From assembly GCF_022508225.1 (NCBI RefSeq), contig NZ_JAETXJ010000013.1, forward strand, positions 1 to 54,437: a DNA stretch of 54,437 nucleotides. Reading direction: 5' to 3'. The DNA comes from Desulfovibrio sp. UIB00. Its GTDB lineage: Bacteria > Desulfobacterota > Desulfovibrionia > Desulfovibrionales > Desulfovibrionaceae. Positions 1 to 8,308 of the stretch are shown here, in pieces; the first letter of the stretch is position 1; each line of letters starts with the position of its first letter. Position numbers and translations under genes: made by a program. The notes under the pieces are model-generated. The model was not told the origin of the DNA and made no database searches. It saw nothing but the letters and a program-made list of their open reading frames with translations.

Positions 1-362
1 CATCGCCCATTGCTCATCCGGGCCAGCAGGGCCAGCCTGGACAATACGGGCATGGCTTGGGCGCTTCACTCTCTTGCGGGTACGCACCGAAAGGTTTTCT
101 TCCTGGTAAATTCTTTCTGTCCGTTTGTGGTTCTGCACCAGCTCTTCCCGGCGCAATAATTCATGCAAGCGCGGAGAACCGAAACGACGTCTGTCATTTG
201 CCAGTTCCAGCATCCGAGTCCGCAAAGAAGATCACGGTCCTCAGATGGTGGTCGTCTGGCTGAACAGCGATTAAACTGAATCACTCGGAAAGCCCGCCGC
301 TCTGAGTAGCCATGCGCAGCCTGAATGTGATGTACGGCTTCCCTGTTGGCTGCGGGCTTCAA
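1..362 (-). pseudogene. IS3 transposase OrfB, N-terminal part, frameshifted and cut by the window start
   Basis: The 5' part of orfB encodes the helper N-terminal region of the IS3 DDE transposase. The frame entered from orfA by slippage (LKPAANREAV, then SERRAFRVIQF) stays recognisable to about position 230. The family signature LELANDRRRFG then appears in another frame and continues through RTRKRVKRPSHARIVQAG to the window edge. A one-base indel at or near the CAAAGAAG run (223-230) therefore breaks the gene, unless it is a sequencing error. Across the window ends the downstream frame runs without interruption into GPDEQWAMDFVSD of the right-hand part, so the two fragments are halves of one gene or of two direct copies. 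Confidence 0.75.
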
Positions 363-625
363 AAGTTTTTTGAGATCACGTCCTTCAGGACGACGATATC
401 AAGTGCTTGTTCGCCCACAAGTCTTTTCAGCCGAGCGTTCTCTTCCTCCAACTGGCGCAACCGCTTGGCGTCAGAGATGTTCATCCCACCGAACTTGCTG
501 CGCCACTTGTAAAAGGTCGCATCCGAGATGCCATGCTGACGGCATAGATCGACAACGCGAACTCCAGCCTCGGCTTGCCGCAAGATCCCAATAATCTGCT
601 CTTCGGTGAATCTGCTACGTTTCAT
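359..625 (-). CDS. IS3-family transposase OrfA (helix-turn-helix)
   Basis: This 88-residue protein is the DNA-binding, regulatory OrfA of an IS3-family element. The start MKRSRFTEEQIIGILRQAE is typical of the family. It is followed by a helix-turn-helix around residues 24-45 (VVDLCRQHGISDATFYKWRS). The C-terminal leucine-zipper-like helix (LRQLEEENARLKRLV) is used for multimerisation. The gene ends at a slippery AAAAAAC immediately before orfB, so part of translation should continue as an OrfAB fusion. Length and organisation are normal and nothing suggests damage in this ORF. Confidence 0.9.
   Translation of the reverse strand: MKRSRFTEEQIIGILRQAEAGVRVVDLCRQHGISDATFYKWRSKFGGMNISDAKRLRQLEEENARLKRLVGEQALDIVVLKDVISKNF
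365..371 (-). other. Programmed -1 frameshift heptamer A_AAA_AAC
   Basis: On the minus strand the orfA codons TCA AAA AAC TTT TGA contain A_AAA_AAC in the phase needed for -1 slippage. After slippage the reading frame becomes CTT TTG AAG CCC, which is the start of orfB. IS3 elements commonly make their OrfAB transposase this way. No stimulatory pseudoknot was modelled. Confidence 0.7.
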
Positions 626-770
626 TCTTGTGCTCCTATGTTGGGAACACTAACTTTTCAATTGCATACTTTTCGGGGGAGGGACGATCAATATAACTCT
701 TCCACATGCAAAATTTGTGTGATAATATTAAAAAGATTTTTTTAAAGGTGGCTACAAGGAGTGATGGGGG

Positions 771-1367
771 GTGAGTGTGGACATTGATTCTATCGTTACC
801 ACAGAAGATATTCGAAAAATACATGCTGAAATTAATCAGCTAGTTAATCAGAGATTTTTAATAACAACATTATCTGTAACAATTTCTGGCGTATTGTTGA
901 CAATGCAAATACCTCGCGATGCGCCAGTAGCAGGAAGTGAGCTTGGTGCTTTTCGGTATATGTTGTCATATCTATCATCTGTTTTAATATTATTTTTATT
1001 CTTACTATGCCATTTTATTAAAGGGATGCATAGGATCTGTACAACATATTTATGTGTGATGAATAAATCAAAATGGGAAAGTGATTGGGATATATTCAGA
1101 GAAAAACCATATTATGGATATACAAAGCCTCAAGCAATAATATTTATGCTGCTCATCGCCGTGATGACATCATTTCCTATACTTTTTGGATTTGTTTGTG
1201 ATCTTAATTTCAAACCATATATCGGTCTATTTTTTTTGATTGCGATTGGTATGTTTTCTGAGTTGTTGATTTACTGCATGAGTTTTCGAGGACTATTTGA
1301 ATTATCTTCTGGAGCGCTAAAGCGATGGCGTGAAGTTAAAGAAATTTCCCAGAATCGTCAGAAATAA
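771..1367 (+). CDS. Multi-pass membrane protein of unknown function
   Basis: I do not recognise this 198-residue protein. It starts with GTG at 771, nine bases after a good ribosome-binding site (AAGGAG, 756-761). Four hydrophobic stretches are visible at roughly residues 30-47, 64-86, 120-143 and 149-172. The ends are polar and charged, and the C-terminus is basic (LKRWREVKEISQNRQK). The gene is clearly more AT-rich than the siderophore and haem loci and stands alone between two insertion-sequence remnants, which suggests separate acquisition. A weak promoter may lie at 700-728 (TTCCAC, 17 bases, TAATAT). It could be an accessory membrane effector or a SLATT-like protein, but nothing in the sequence proves a role. 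Confidence 0.6.
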   Translation: MSVDIDSIVTTEDIRKIHAEINQLVNQRFLITTLSVTISGVLLTMQIPRDAPVAGSELGAFRYMLSYLSSVLILFLFLLCHFIKGMHRICTTYLCVMNKSKWESDWDIFREKPYYGYTKPQAIIFMLLIAVMTSFPILFGFVCDLNFKPYIGLFFLIAIGMFSELLIYCMSFRGLFELSSGALKRWREVKEISQNRQK

Positions 1368-1396
1368 ATGATGGGATAAAAAAATTAGGGTCATAC

Positions 1397-1695
1397 CTAG
1401 CTGAGAGGTTTTTTCCTGTGCATTTTAAGGACGAGTTTATAGATATCCTCATTTCTGTGATTAAACCGGGATTCGCATTCTTTCAAATGAAAGTAAAGAG
1501 TGTGTTTTGCTACCCCCCCCTAAAGCGCACAAGGCGCGTCTTGGCGAAGGCCCAGAAGCTTTCAATGCCATTAATATGTGAGTGTTTATGGCAAATTTAT
1601 TATTGCCATGTTGCACTCTGAAGTGCTTCTGATACCCCAAATCGACCAGGCCATCATAGCCGCGCCAAGATGTAGACCACTATCTTGTGGTCTAT
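1397..1695 (-). pseudogene. Decayed C-terminus of an IS1595-family (ISXO2-like) DDE transposase
   Basis: Minus-strand translation from about 1578 down to the TAG at 1397-1399 gives HINGIESFWAFAKTRLVRF followed by YFHLKECESRFNHR. These are hallmark C-terminal motifs of IS1595-family transposases. The preceding family segment (SWRGYDGLVDLGYQKHFRVQ) is readable in another frame at about 1582-1671, so a frameshift lies near 1580. Upstream of that a VVY fragment is followed by a small deletion. The N-terminal two thirds are absent, and the remnant stops next to the 1701-1810 repeat. The plus-strand ORF at 1418-1621 is only its antisense shadow. Confidence 0.8.
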
Positions 1696-1700
1696 ATACA

Positions 1701-1810
1701 AGAAGCCCGTTAAGCTGATAGCTTCGCGGGCTTTCTTCTTTTCTGATTTCTGTTCAGTTCAAGCGATTGTGACTTGCTCTTCTTTCTCAGGGACGCTTTG
1801 CCCCCGTCTT
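1701..1810. repeat. Left copy of a ~110-bp diverged direct repeat with hairpin core
   Basis: This 110-bp stretch aligns almost without gaps to 41441-41549, with about 20 mismatches (roughly 80% identity). Blocks such as CTGTTCAGTTCAAG and CTTGCTCTTCTTTCT are identical. The first 35 bases form a 14-bp hairpin (AAGCCCGTTAAGCT/AGCTTCGCGGGCTT) with one mismatch and a GAT loop. The copies lie just outside the two ends of the siderophore island. On the minus strand both can be read as a short peptide tail (GQS..KEEQ..I, stop) followed by the hairpin. They may therefore be duplicated 3' ends of a lost gene plus its terminator. Confidence 0.75.
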
Positions 1811-1838
1811 TGCTGTAGAGCCTGTAGAGGCTATCATC

Positions 1839-3305
1839 TTATGTGCAGCTCGCAACAATCGATACAATCCTCTTTTTCTCTCCCCGGAAAGAATCCTCGA
1901 TTTTCATCGCGCATTGGCTTATTTTTTTCCACTCTGGGCATACCCCGTCCAGCATGGTGGAAAATTTTAGCTGCGTTTCCCGATATTCTTTTTCAGGATC
2001 AGAACCAGCCACCAGACCGCAACCTGCAAAAAGGGCAGCGCTTCGTCCATCGATGATGCCAGACCGCAGCGAAACCATAAACTCCCCATTTCCAAGCGCA
2101 TCAAGCCAGCCCACAGGCCCTGCGTACCATCCTCGGTCAAAACCTTCATGGGTACGCAAGAATTCCAGCGCACTATTGCATGGTACCCCACCCACAGCGG
2201 GAGTGGGATGCAGATGTTCAATAATATCAAGAATATTGTATGGATGCATAATCTCACCCTCAAAATGGGTTACTAGATGCTGCACACTTTTCAGTTTGTG
2301 CAGCGAGGGCGAGGCATCCATAGCAATGCATCTGCAGCGCGATCTGAGCGCCTGCGATACGGCCTGCACTACAAAATCATGCTCCTGCCGTTCCTTTTCA
2401 GAGGCCAACAACCCTTGTCCAAATGCTGCATCCAGAGCAGGGTCTCCACTTCGCGGAGCGCTGCCAGCCAGCGCCATTGTGCGAAAAACTCCAGCATTTG
2501 CGGCAAGGAGAACCTCCGGAGTAGCGCCGATAAAATAAACCCCCTTTCGCCCAAAAGCGAAAAGCGCAGCTTTGGGATTGTCCACCTTCAAACGCTGCAC
2601 AATGGCAGGCACAGTAAATGGCACGTCGGCTTTGACCCGCAGCATACGCGCGGCAACAATCTTTCTGGTCTTGCCCTGCGAAATATCGCGCAGGGCAGCA
2701 TGCACCAGAGTATGCCAACGGTGTTTCTCTTTTTCTGACTCAAGCAACACTGGCTGTGCTAAAGGAGCAGACCCAGCGATTGAATCCCTGTTTTTCCATA
2801 AAGAAACAATGCGCTCAAACCTGCCGACCAGATCAGCATGGGGAGGAACGTAATCCGCAGCGACCACATGGCAACCGCCGTCTTCCAGATGCAAAACTGC
2901 CAGACGAGGTATCGACAGTGCCCCATCCTTAAAATTTTTCCACATTGGCGAAATGTTGCAGTCAGGGTCAAACCGAAAACCACCCAGCGCAAATGGCGCG
3001 ATACCGCCTATCACAACAGCCCCATCAATGGCTGCATGCCATTCAGAAGAAACCGTGGAAAATCTGCTGCTGTTCAGTCCCAAACACTCCATGGCGCTCC
3101 CCACGCCGAGTATGGATCTGCCCGCAAGCCCAAGCCACAAGCTTACATCATCCTGGCGAGAATAGCGGGCAAATATAGAAAGCAAATCCGCATGAGGCAC
3201 CGGTGTACTTGCAACTGCAAGCACTGACCGTCCTTCTGCGGATGCTTTCTTGCTGGCGGTGTCCATTGCGAAAAGCAGGGAATGGCGGATAACGTCAAAC
3301 ATCAT
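1839..3305 (-). CDS. pchA: Isochorismate synthase (PchA/EntC family), salicylate branch
   Basis: This cytoplasmic, Mg2+-dependent enzyme converts chorismate to isochorismate, the first step to salicylate. The 488 residues include the family motifs KIVAAR (215-220, with the usual general-base Lys), GATPE (260-264), QHLVTHFEG (342-350), HPTPAVGG (366-373) and AGCGLVAGSDPEKE (427-440). These are the chorismate and Mg2+ binding segments. Its ATG overlaps the pchB stop by 4 bp, so the two are translationally coupled. A separate lyase gene points to the two-enzyme pyochelin route rather than a one-piece salicylate synthase (Irp9/YbtS). It is the last gene before the left repeat. Confidence 0.92.
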   Translation of the reverse strand: MMFDVIRHSLLFAMDTASKKASAEGRSVLAVASTPVPHADLLSIFARYSRQDDVSLWLGLAGRSILGVGSAMECLGLNSSRFSTVSSEWHAAIDGAVVIGGIAPFALGGFRFDPDCNISPMWKNFKDGALSIPRLAVLHLEDGGCHVVAADYVPPHADLVGRFERIVSLWKNRDSIAGSAPLAQPVLLESEKEKHRWHTLVHAALRDISQGKTRKIVAARMLRVKADVPFTVPAIVQRLKVDNPKAALFAFGRKGVYFIGATPEVLLAANAGVFRTMALAGSAPRSGDPALDAAFGQGLLASEKERQEHDFVVQAVSQALRSRCRCIAMDASPSLHKLKSVQHLVTHFEGEIMHPYNILDIIEHLHPTPAVGGVPCNSALEFLRTHEGFDRGWYAGPVGWLDALGNGEFMVSLRSGIIDGRSAALFAGCGLVAGSDPEKEYRETQLKFSTMLDGVCPEWKKISQCAMKIEDSFRGEKKRIVSIVASCT

Positions 3306-3619
3306 TCACCCGCCCTGCCCGGCATGTAAGTTTGCCGCCAATGCCCGATCTGCGTGGCAATGTACCAGTCGGTAATATGAATAAACAACTTTTCAACAAA
3401 GTCTTCCGCAAGCCCGCAATCCCTGGCCCATGCCCGCCTTTGCGCCAGCATGCTTCTTACCCGATCTGGCGCGGGGATGTCCTCCTCACCCTTTTTGAAG
3501 GCAGCAGCAGCTAGGACATACTTCAGGCGGCGACCAAGCAGGTTGACCATTTCTTTATCCAGCAGATCTATTTCAAAACGGATATCTTCAAGGCTTGAGC
3601 ATTCGCCCGGCTTTTTCAT
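3302..3619 (-). CDS. pchB: Isochorismate pyruvate lyase (chorismate-mutase fold)
   Basis: PchB removes pyruvate from isochorismate to give salicylate, the starter unit of the siderophore. The 105-residue all-helical protein is the usual size. Arg14, Arg31 and Lys42, the residues that hold the substrate and steer pyruvate loss in Pseudomonas PchB, occur here at exactly those numbers (DIR14, GRR31, FK42). The C-terminal helix has the familiar DWYIATQIGHWR pattern. The ATG at 3619 has an AGGTGA-type ribosome-binding site. A Fur-like palindrome lies 33 bases further upstream, so pchBA is probably an iron-repressed unit separate from the large operon. Confidence 0.92.
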   Translation of the reverse strand: MKKPGECSSLEDIRFEIDLLDKEMVNLLGRRLKYVLAAAAFKKGEEDIPAPDRVRSMLAQRRAWARDCGLAEDFVEKLFIHITDWYIATQIGHWRQTYMPGRAGE

Positions 3620-3651
3620 GATGTCACCTCTCGAATTTACTCTGATTAAAA

Positions 3652-3668
3652 ATGAAAATGAATTTTCA
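3652..3668 (-). promoter_or_regulatory. Fur-like box and promoter of pchBA
   Basis: TGAAAAT-GA-ATTTTCA at 3652-3667 is a perfect palindrome with 7-bp arms. It closely matches the TGAAAAT/ATTTTCA Fur-type motif described for sulfate reducers. On the minus strand it contains a -35-like TTGAAA (3663-3668) with AT-rich -10 candidates (TAATCA) about 15 bases on. The same core occurs at the tonB and hutW promoters. Confidence 0.7.
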
Positions 3669-3779
3669 ATTCATTAGATATTACTACGCCACCGCAGAAC
3701 AAAAAATCCACCGGTGCAACCCAAAACTTGTTCCCTCCATTCCACGCCACTGCCAAGAAAGACAATCCGCGTGATGCAA

Positions 3780-3819
3780 TCTTTTGGCTGGCACATCATG
3801 CGACATGCCAGCCAAAAGA
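3780..3819. repeat. Perfect 14-bp inverted repeat between the two siderophore transcription units
   Basis: TCTTTTGGCTGGCA (3780-3793) pairs exactly with TGCCAGCCAAAAGA (3806-3819) around a 12-base loop. The T-tract lies 5' and the A-tract 3', the wrong way round for a classical intrinsic terminator on either strand. It sits after the methyltransferase stop and upstream of the pchB promoter. It could be a terminator of unusual form, an operator or an mRNA-stability element. Apart from this and the Fur-like site I see nothing in the 327-base gap 3620-3946. Confidence 0.55.
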
Positions 3820-3946
3820 CCTGCTATTCCAGCCGACACTGTCCTTCGTGCCGTGCATCGCACCACAGAGCAGTAAAAATCCATGCCGATGGCAATGACG
3901 AAGGTGCAATAAGACTCGCATATTCCCGGTGCCGGAGCAGAACAGA

Positions 3947-4687
3947 TTATGCTGGCAGCTTGCGCAATATACCCGAGGGAATAAGCGTATCGTCATTTAC
4001 AGGTTCAAATTCAAAGCCATGGGGGGCCGCCTCCCGCGCAACATCCTCAAGGCTTACAGTCTGCCATGTATACTCAGCATGGCTTTCCAGAATTACTTTG
4101 CCGTCACGGACAATCTGATATGTGGACACCCATTTTTCACGCTGCTCATCCAGCGGGACACCTTCAGCCCAGGCATGGTAAACATTGCGTCCCATGGGCA
4201 CTTCCGCCACATGAATCTTTTCAACAGGCTGAGGTTTATCAATCATCATCACGTCAAAAAGCACCAAACCGCCGGGCGACATATGTTTAGCAAGCCTGCC
4301 CCAGAATTTACGCCGGGCCGCATCGTCCATAAGACCGATGCAGGCAAGAAACAGCACGGCCCGGACTTTTTCGGGCAGATCAGCGTCTTCAAAGGTTGAT
4401 GGAATCACGGTAGTTCGCTTTTGCAGGCCTTCTGTCTGCATGATCCGCGATACAAGCACGGCACGCATAGTCGGGGAAGGTTCTATGGCAAACATTTCCA
4501 CATCGGGCAGCACGCGGCCCACGGCAACAAGACCATGCCCGGTGCCAGAACCGATATCCAGAACAGCCCCTTCCACATCCGCAAGACCAGAAAGCGCTTT
4601 CAGAAAGCCCTTGCGGCGCTGCCACAGATTGCCTGCCATCACGTCATAAAATTCCCCGGCGTCAGCGTACATTTCCTTGTTTTCCAT
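3947..4687 (-). CDS. Stand-alone class I SAM-dependent methyltransferase
   Basis: This 246-residue soluble methyltransferase has a clear SAM-binding loop (VLDIGSGTGHG, DIGSGTG at 44-50) and acidic motif II (MFAIEPSPTMR). The post-motif LSPGG-type segment appears as MSPGGLVLFDVMMI. A good ribosome-binding site (AAGGAGA) supports the ATG at 4687. It is the last gene of the long siderophore operon, 112 bases after the second ABC gene. It may tailor the siderophore (O-, N- or S-methylation) or methylate a precursor. Yersiniabactin and pyochelin loci use methyltransferase domains inside the synthases, so a free one here is extra. The substrate cannot be read from sequence. Confidence 0.75.
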   Translation of the reverse strand: MENKEMYADAGEFYDVMAGNLWQRRKGFLKALSGLADVEGAVLDIGSGTGHGLVAVGRVLPDVEMFAIEPSPTMRAVLVSRIMQTEGLQKRTTVIPSTFEDADLPEKVRAVLFLACIGLMDDAARRKFWGRLAKHMSPGGLVLFDVMMIDKPQPVEKIHVAEVPMGRNVYHAWAEGVPLDEQREKWVSTYQIVRDGKVILESHAEYTWQTVSLEDVAREAAPHGFEFEPVNDDTLIPSGILRKLPA

Positions 4688-4799
4688 GTTGTCTCCTTTA
4701 AATGATTAGAAGCAATTGCCACTACAGGAGTACGACGCAGAAACAAATATTCCGGAACGATCAATATGAAAAACGCAAAAACATATTCTGCGCAAAGAA

Positions 4800-6515
4800 C
4801 TACCCTCCTTTATTCTGCACTTCCCACATTTTTGCGTACAATCCCAGTGCGTTCATCAGTTCAACATGGGTTCCGCGCTCAACTATGGCACCTTTGTCCA
4901 TCACAAAAATGCAGTCTGCATCCTGAATGGTCCAAAGGCGGTGTGCAATCACAAGTGTGGTCTTCTCCCGGCAAAGATTGGCGAGGGCTTGCTGCACTGC
5001 TGTTTCATTTTCCAGATCAAGACTTGCCGTTGCTTCATCCAGAATAAGAACAGGAGCATCTTTCAGAATGGCCCTGGCAATGGCTAACCGCTGACGTTCT
5101 CCGCCTGAAAGCGCTACATCTCCGTTTTCAAGTAGAGTCTCATACCCGAGAGGCAGTTGCAGCACACGCTCGTGGATGCAGGCAGCCTTGGCGACCTCAA
5201 TCACCTTGTCCATTGAAGCGTCAGGACGCCCAAGACGGATATTATCCGCAACAGTCATGGGGAACAGAACCACATCCTGCAACACCATGCTCACTGTTTC
5301 CTGTAGGGTGCGTTCGTCCATATCCCGCAAATCCACATTGCCGATGCGAATTGCCCCACCTTTGACGTCCCACAAACGGGCCGTCAGCGCTGCGAGGGTA
5401 CTTTTTCCAGACCCGGATGGCCCCACCAGGGCGGCCATTTTACCATTGCCTACCTGAAGCGAAGCATTATGAATGACATCCGCACCACCATAGCTGAATG
5501 TCACGTGCGACACGTCAATGCCGCCATCCTGCGGCTGTTGTCCCTGGCGCGTTTGCGGCATGATCGGTTCATCCATAACATCCCGGATACGTTGAATGAT
5601 TGTGCCAACAAAACGCATTTCCGCCAGATATGGACCAAATTCATTGATTGCCATGGCCAGGCGCAGCGTCAGCAAAATCACCACAAAAAATGATGCCGGG
5701 CTGCCCCCCTGCGCGGCAAATTGCAGACTTGCAACACCAATAGACACTGCGGCTCCGATAAAGATGACCAAGCTAAACAGCAGTAATGCAGGGGCAGGCG
5801 CCACTTCTGTTTTCATGGACTGGTCGCGGTAGTCGCGCAGGGATTGCAGTGCAGTTTCGGCACGTTGCTCCAGAGGATCGAAAAAACGCAGATCCCTGGC
5901 TCCTGTAATGACCTCAAGCACGTTTACGGAGGCATCCTGCCGCGCTTGGGCTACCTTGGCTGCGGCCCTGTCCAGCAATCGATACGCCAGGGGCACACTC
6001 AGCATGGCGCAAGGCAGCGCCAGCAACAGCACCGCCGCACAGGCCCAGTTGAGCCAGAGCAGCAGCAACCACAGCAGTACGGGAAAGGCTGTTCCGGCCA
6101 CCACGCAGCCCCAAACCAAGGTTACTATGTCTTGATACATGCTGAACTGTGCGGTTATCAGTTCGGCCCAGGCCCCGTCCCTTTGCAACAGCACCCGGCC
6201 CAATGGCAATTTTGCAAGATGGTTGGCCAGGCCGATTCTGGCATGCGAAACCATCGCGTATGTTGCGTCAAAATTGGCGCACAAAGCCTTAACCTTTGCC
6301 ATGAGTCCCAGCAGAAAACCCACAATCCCCAGTGCCGCAACGGCTACCACAGCAGCAAGCGTGTTTCCCCCTTCCAGCACGTATGGCAAGGCAAACGCTG
6401 CCAAAAACCAGGGCAATGCTTCGGCGCAGGCCCCCAGAGCGCCAAAAACAATGCCCTGCATCATTTTATCATCTCGATGCTCTGTCAGATCAAAACCCAG
6501 ATATTCCCGAATCAT
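4800..6515 (-). CDS. Siderophore ABC transporter, half-transporter 2 (YbtQ-like)
   Basis: This 571-residue half-transporter has an N-terminal six-helix transmembrane domain (about 15-300) and a C-terminal ATPase. The ATPase has Walker A GPSGSGKST (from 365), signature LSGGERQ (469-475), Walker B VLILDEA and the switch His in AHRL. Its partner 6512-8308 overlaps it by 4 bp. Such exporter-fold pairs in salicylate-siderophore loci (YbtPQ, IrtAB) import the ferri-siderophore through the inner membrane, which I infer here from family and position. The start MIREYLGFDL was chosen because the longer ORF would extend well into the upstream gene, while this ATG gives the ATGA coupling seen throughout the operon. 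Confidence 0.85.
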   Translation of the reverse strand: MIREYLGFDLTEHRDDKMMQGIVFGALGACAEALPWFLAAFALPYVLEGGNTLAAVVAVAALGIVGFLLGLMAKVKALCANFDATYAMVSHARIGLANHLAKLPLGRVLLQRDGAWAELITAQFSMYQDIVTLVWGCVVAGTAFPVLLWLLLLWLNWACAAVLLLALPCAMLSVPLAYRLLDRAAAKVAQARQDASVNVLEVITGARDLRFFDPLEQRAETALQSLRDYRDQSMKTEVAPAPALLLFSLVIFIGAAVSIGVASLQFAAQGGSPASFFVVILLTLRLAMAINEFGPYLAEMRFVGTIIQRIRDVMDEPIMPQTRQGQQPQDGGIDVSHVTFSYGGADVIHNASLQVGNGKMAALVGPSGSGKSTLAALTARLWDVKGGAIRIGNVDLRDMDERTLQETVSMVLQDVVLFPMTVADNIRLGRPDASMDKVIEVAKAACIHERVLQLPLGYETLLENGDVALSGGERQRLAIARAILKDAPVLILDEATASLDLENETAVQQALANLCREKTTLVIAHRLWTIQDADCIFVMDKGAIVERGTHVELMNALGLYAKMWEVQNKGG

Positions 6516-8308
6516 GCCACCTCTCCCCTGGCTCGTTCCATGCCGAGCCTCCATGCGCTTGAACGCGTCTGCAACTGCCAAAGATTCTGATATACCGCCG
6601 AAGAGGTCAGCAACTCTCCATGCGTTCCCTGTTTTTCAAGGGAGCCGTTCACAACAACAAGTGTGGCATGGGCGTTCTCTATCTCGTTAAGACGGTGGGA
6701 AATGGCAAAAACGGTTTTGTCAGTCATCAGGCGCTTCAGACTGCGCGTAATATCCTTTGCGGCAAGAGGATCAAGATGGGCGGTCGCTTCATCCAAAATC
6801 AGGATGGGCGCATTTTTCAGAAATGCCCGGGCAATGGCGATGCGCTGCTGTTCACCGCCTGAAAGCCCCAGCCCTTTATCCCCCACTGGCGTGTCCAGCC
6901 CCAGGGGCATATATTTCAGCATTTCAGCGCAACCAGCAGCCTCAATGGCATTTGCAAGTTCGCTCTCTGTTGCGTCAGGCTTGGCAAGCAGCACATTCTC
7001 CCGGATCGTGCCGTGAAACAAAAAGGCATCCTGAAAAACAATGCTCACAAGTTTCTGAAACTGGAGGATTGGGAGATCACGGATATCCTGCCCACCAATG
7101 AGAATACGGCCCTGTGAAACATCATCAAGACGCGCCAGAAGTCTGGCCAGTGTTGTTTTTCCTGACCCGGATGGACCAGTAACGGTTGTAATGCGGCCTT
7201 GCGGCAGGGTGAAGCTGATGTTCCGGAGTATGGAAACCTCCTCTCCAGAACCAGACGCAACGCTGTAGGACACATTTTCAAAAACAACTTCTGCACCAGT
7301 CACAGGTTTATACGCGGGGGGGTCGGCAAAGGCCGGCAGCGCCATCATATCCCGTATGTGGGCGGCTGCGGCCTGCAAAAGGCGAAGTGCGGTAAGGCTC
7401 ATGACCACCTTGGTAAGCGGAAGCAGCATAATTCCGCTGATGGCCGTTGCAAAAACAAGGTCAGCCGTGCCAAGCGAGCCGTATTCGTGGAGCAGCAGCG
7501 CGCATGGCAGAACAACGAGCAAGGGTGACGTCATGGCAAGGCCAAACAGCGAATACGGCACGGCGCAGGCGCGAGTTACCTCGCCCGCCAGCTTGCCGAT
7601 GGCAAAGATGCTGTCGGTCACTTCATTGAGAGAGCTTGCCTGCCGGTTAAAGGCCCGCAATGTGGCAAGCCCCCTGACATAAAATAGAAGCGCCGACGAT
7701 GCCCGCCCGTCTGCCTGCACCCAGCGCACAAACATCTCGGGAGAAGCCTTGGCGATGCGCACCTGCGCCCATGCGCCCAAGGCCAGCATGCTGCACGAAA
7801 CCATGGCAAGCCGCCAGTCTGCCCAGAGCAGCAGCACGGCGCATATCAGGAACATGAACACGCCAGCAATGGCATCTGGAATGGTGTGGGCCAAGATACC
7901 GTTGAGGCGACCCACTTCATCCATGGCGGCACGGCTCAGCTGAGCGCTTTTTCCTTCAACGGCAGCGGGCATGACGGTTTTCATGTGGTCTATCAGGCGG
8001 CAACGCAGCCGGCATTCTGAACGAAATCCTGCCAGATGCCCAAGAATGGTTACGGCCCCCTGTATGGCAAAGCGCAACAGTATTGCGCCCAGGATTCCCC
8101 CGGTCAGCCAGAGCGCCCTGTCTGTTCCGGCGGTGTTTTCAAATGCCTCCCTGGCAATGACCCAAATGAGCACAAAGGGCACAATTTCAAGCGCCGCAGC
8201 CAGGCAGGCAAGCAGCAGGGTAAGCAGCAGCTTGCCCCTGTCTGGCAGCGCAGCCTGCCAGTATACATAGAGTGGGCTTTTCCCTGTTTCCTTAACCTGT
8301 TCCATCAT
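6512..8308 (-). CDS. Siderophore ABC transporter, half-transporter 1 (YbtP-like)
   Basis: This 598-residue fused membrane and ATPase protein is the partner of the next gene. Transmembrane helices fill about residues 25-310. The ATPase has Walker A GPSGSGKTT (378-386), signature LSGGEQQR (482-489), Walker B ILILDE (502-507) and SHRL. The ATG at 8308 overlaps the upstream reductase stop by 4 bp, and its own stop overlaps the next gene by 4 bp. With its neighbour it should form a heterodimeric YbtPQ/IrtAB-type transporter that brings the metal-loaded siderophore into the cytoplasm. Export by such a pair cannot be excluded by sequence alone. Confidence 0.85.
   Translation of the reverse strand: MMEQVKETGKSPLYVYWQAALPDRGKLLLTLLLACLAAALEIVPFVLIWVIAREAFENTAGTDRALWLTGGILGAILLRFAIQGAVTILGHLAGFRSECRLRCRLIDHMKTVMPAAVEGKSAQLSRAAMDEVGRLNGILAHTIPDAIAGVFMFLICAVLLLWADWRLAMVSCSMLALGAWAQVRIAKASPEMFVRWVQADGRASSALLFYVRGLATLRAFNRQASSLNEVTDSIFAIGKLAGEVTRACAVPYSLFGLAMTSPLLVVLPCALLLHEYGSLGTADLVFATAISGIMLLPLTKVVMSLTALRLLQAAAAHIRDMMALPAFADPPAYKPVTGAEVVFENVSYSVASGSGEEVSILRNISFTLPQGRITTVTGPSGSGKTTLARLLARLDDVSQGRILIGGQDIRDLPILQFQKLVSIVFQDAFLFHGTIRENVLLAKPDATESELANAIEAAGCAEMLKYMPLGLDTPVGDKGLGLSGGEQQRIAIARAFLKNAPILILDEATAHLDPLAAKDITRSLKRLMTDKTVFAISHRLNEIENAHATLVVVNGSLEKQGTHGELLTSSAVYQNLWQLQTRSSAWRLGMERARGEVA

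Larger units (their letters stand above)
1..650 (-). mobile_element. IS3-family insertion sequence, left-hand part (orfA end)
   Basis: This holds the orfA side of an IS3-family element: orfA at 359-625, a ribosomal slippage site, then the first part of orfB, which runs off the window start. The rest of orfB is at the far right end of the window in the same orientation. The outer terminus probably lies near 640-650. There, TGTTCCCAAC read inward on the minus strand resembles TGACCCTTAC, read inward at 53893 on the plus strand, at 6 of 10 positions. Exact ends and target-site duplication could not be fixed. Confidence 0.75.

Noticed and set aside
1418..1621. Small plus-strand ORF
   Set aside because: It lies antisense to the IS1595 transposase remnant and has no start signal or family resemblance.
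1839..3305. Single-enzyme salicylate synthase (Irp9/YbtS/MbtI type)
   Set aside because: A separate PchB lyase with all three key residues is encoded next to it with a 4-bp overlap, which fits an isochorismate synthase better.
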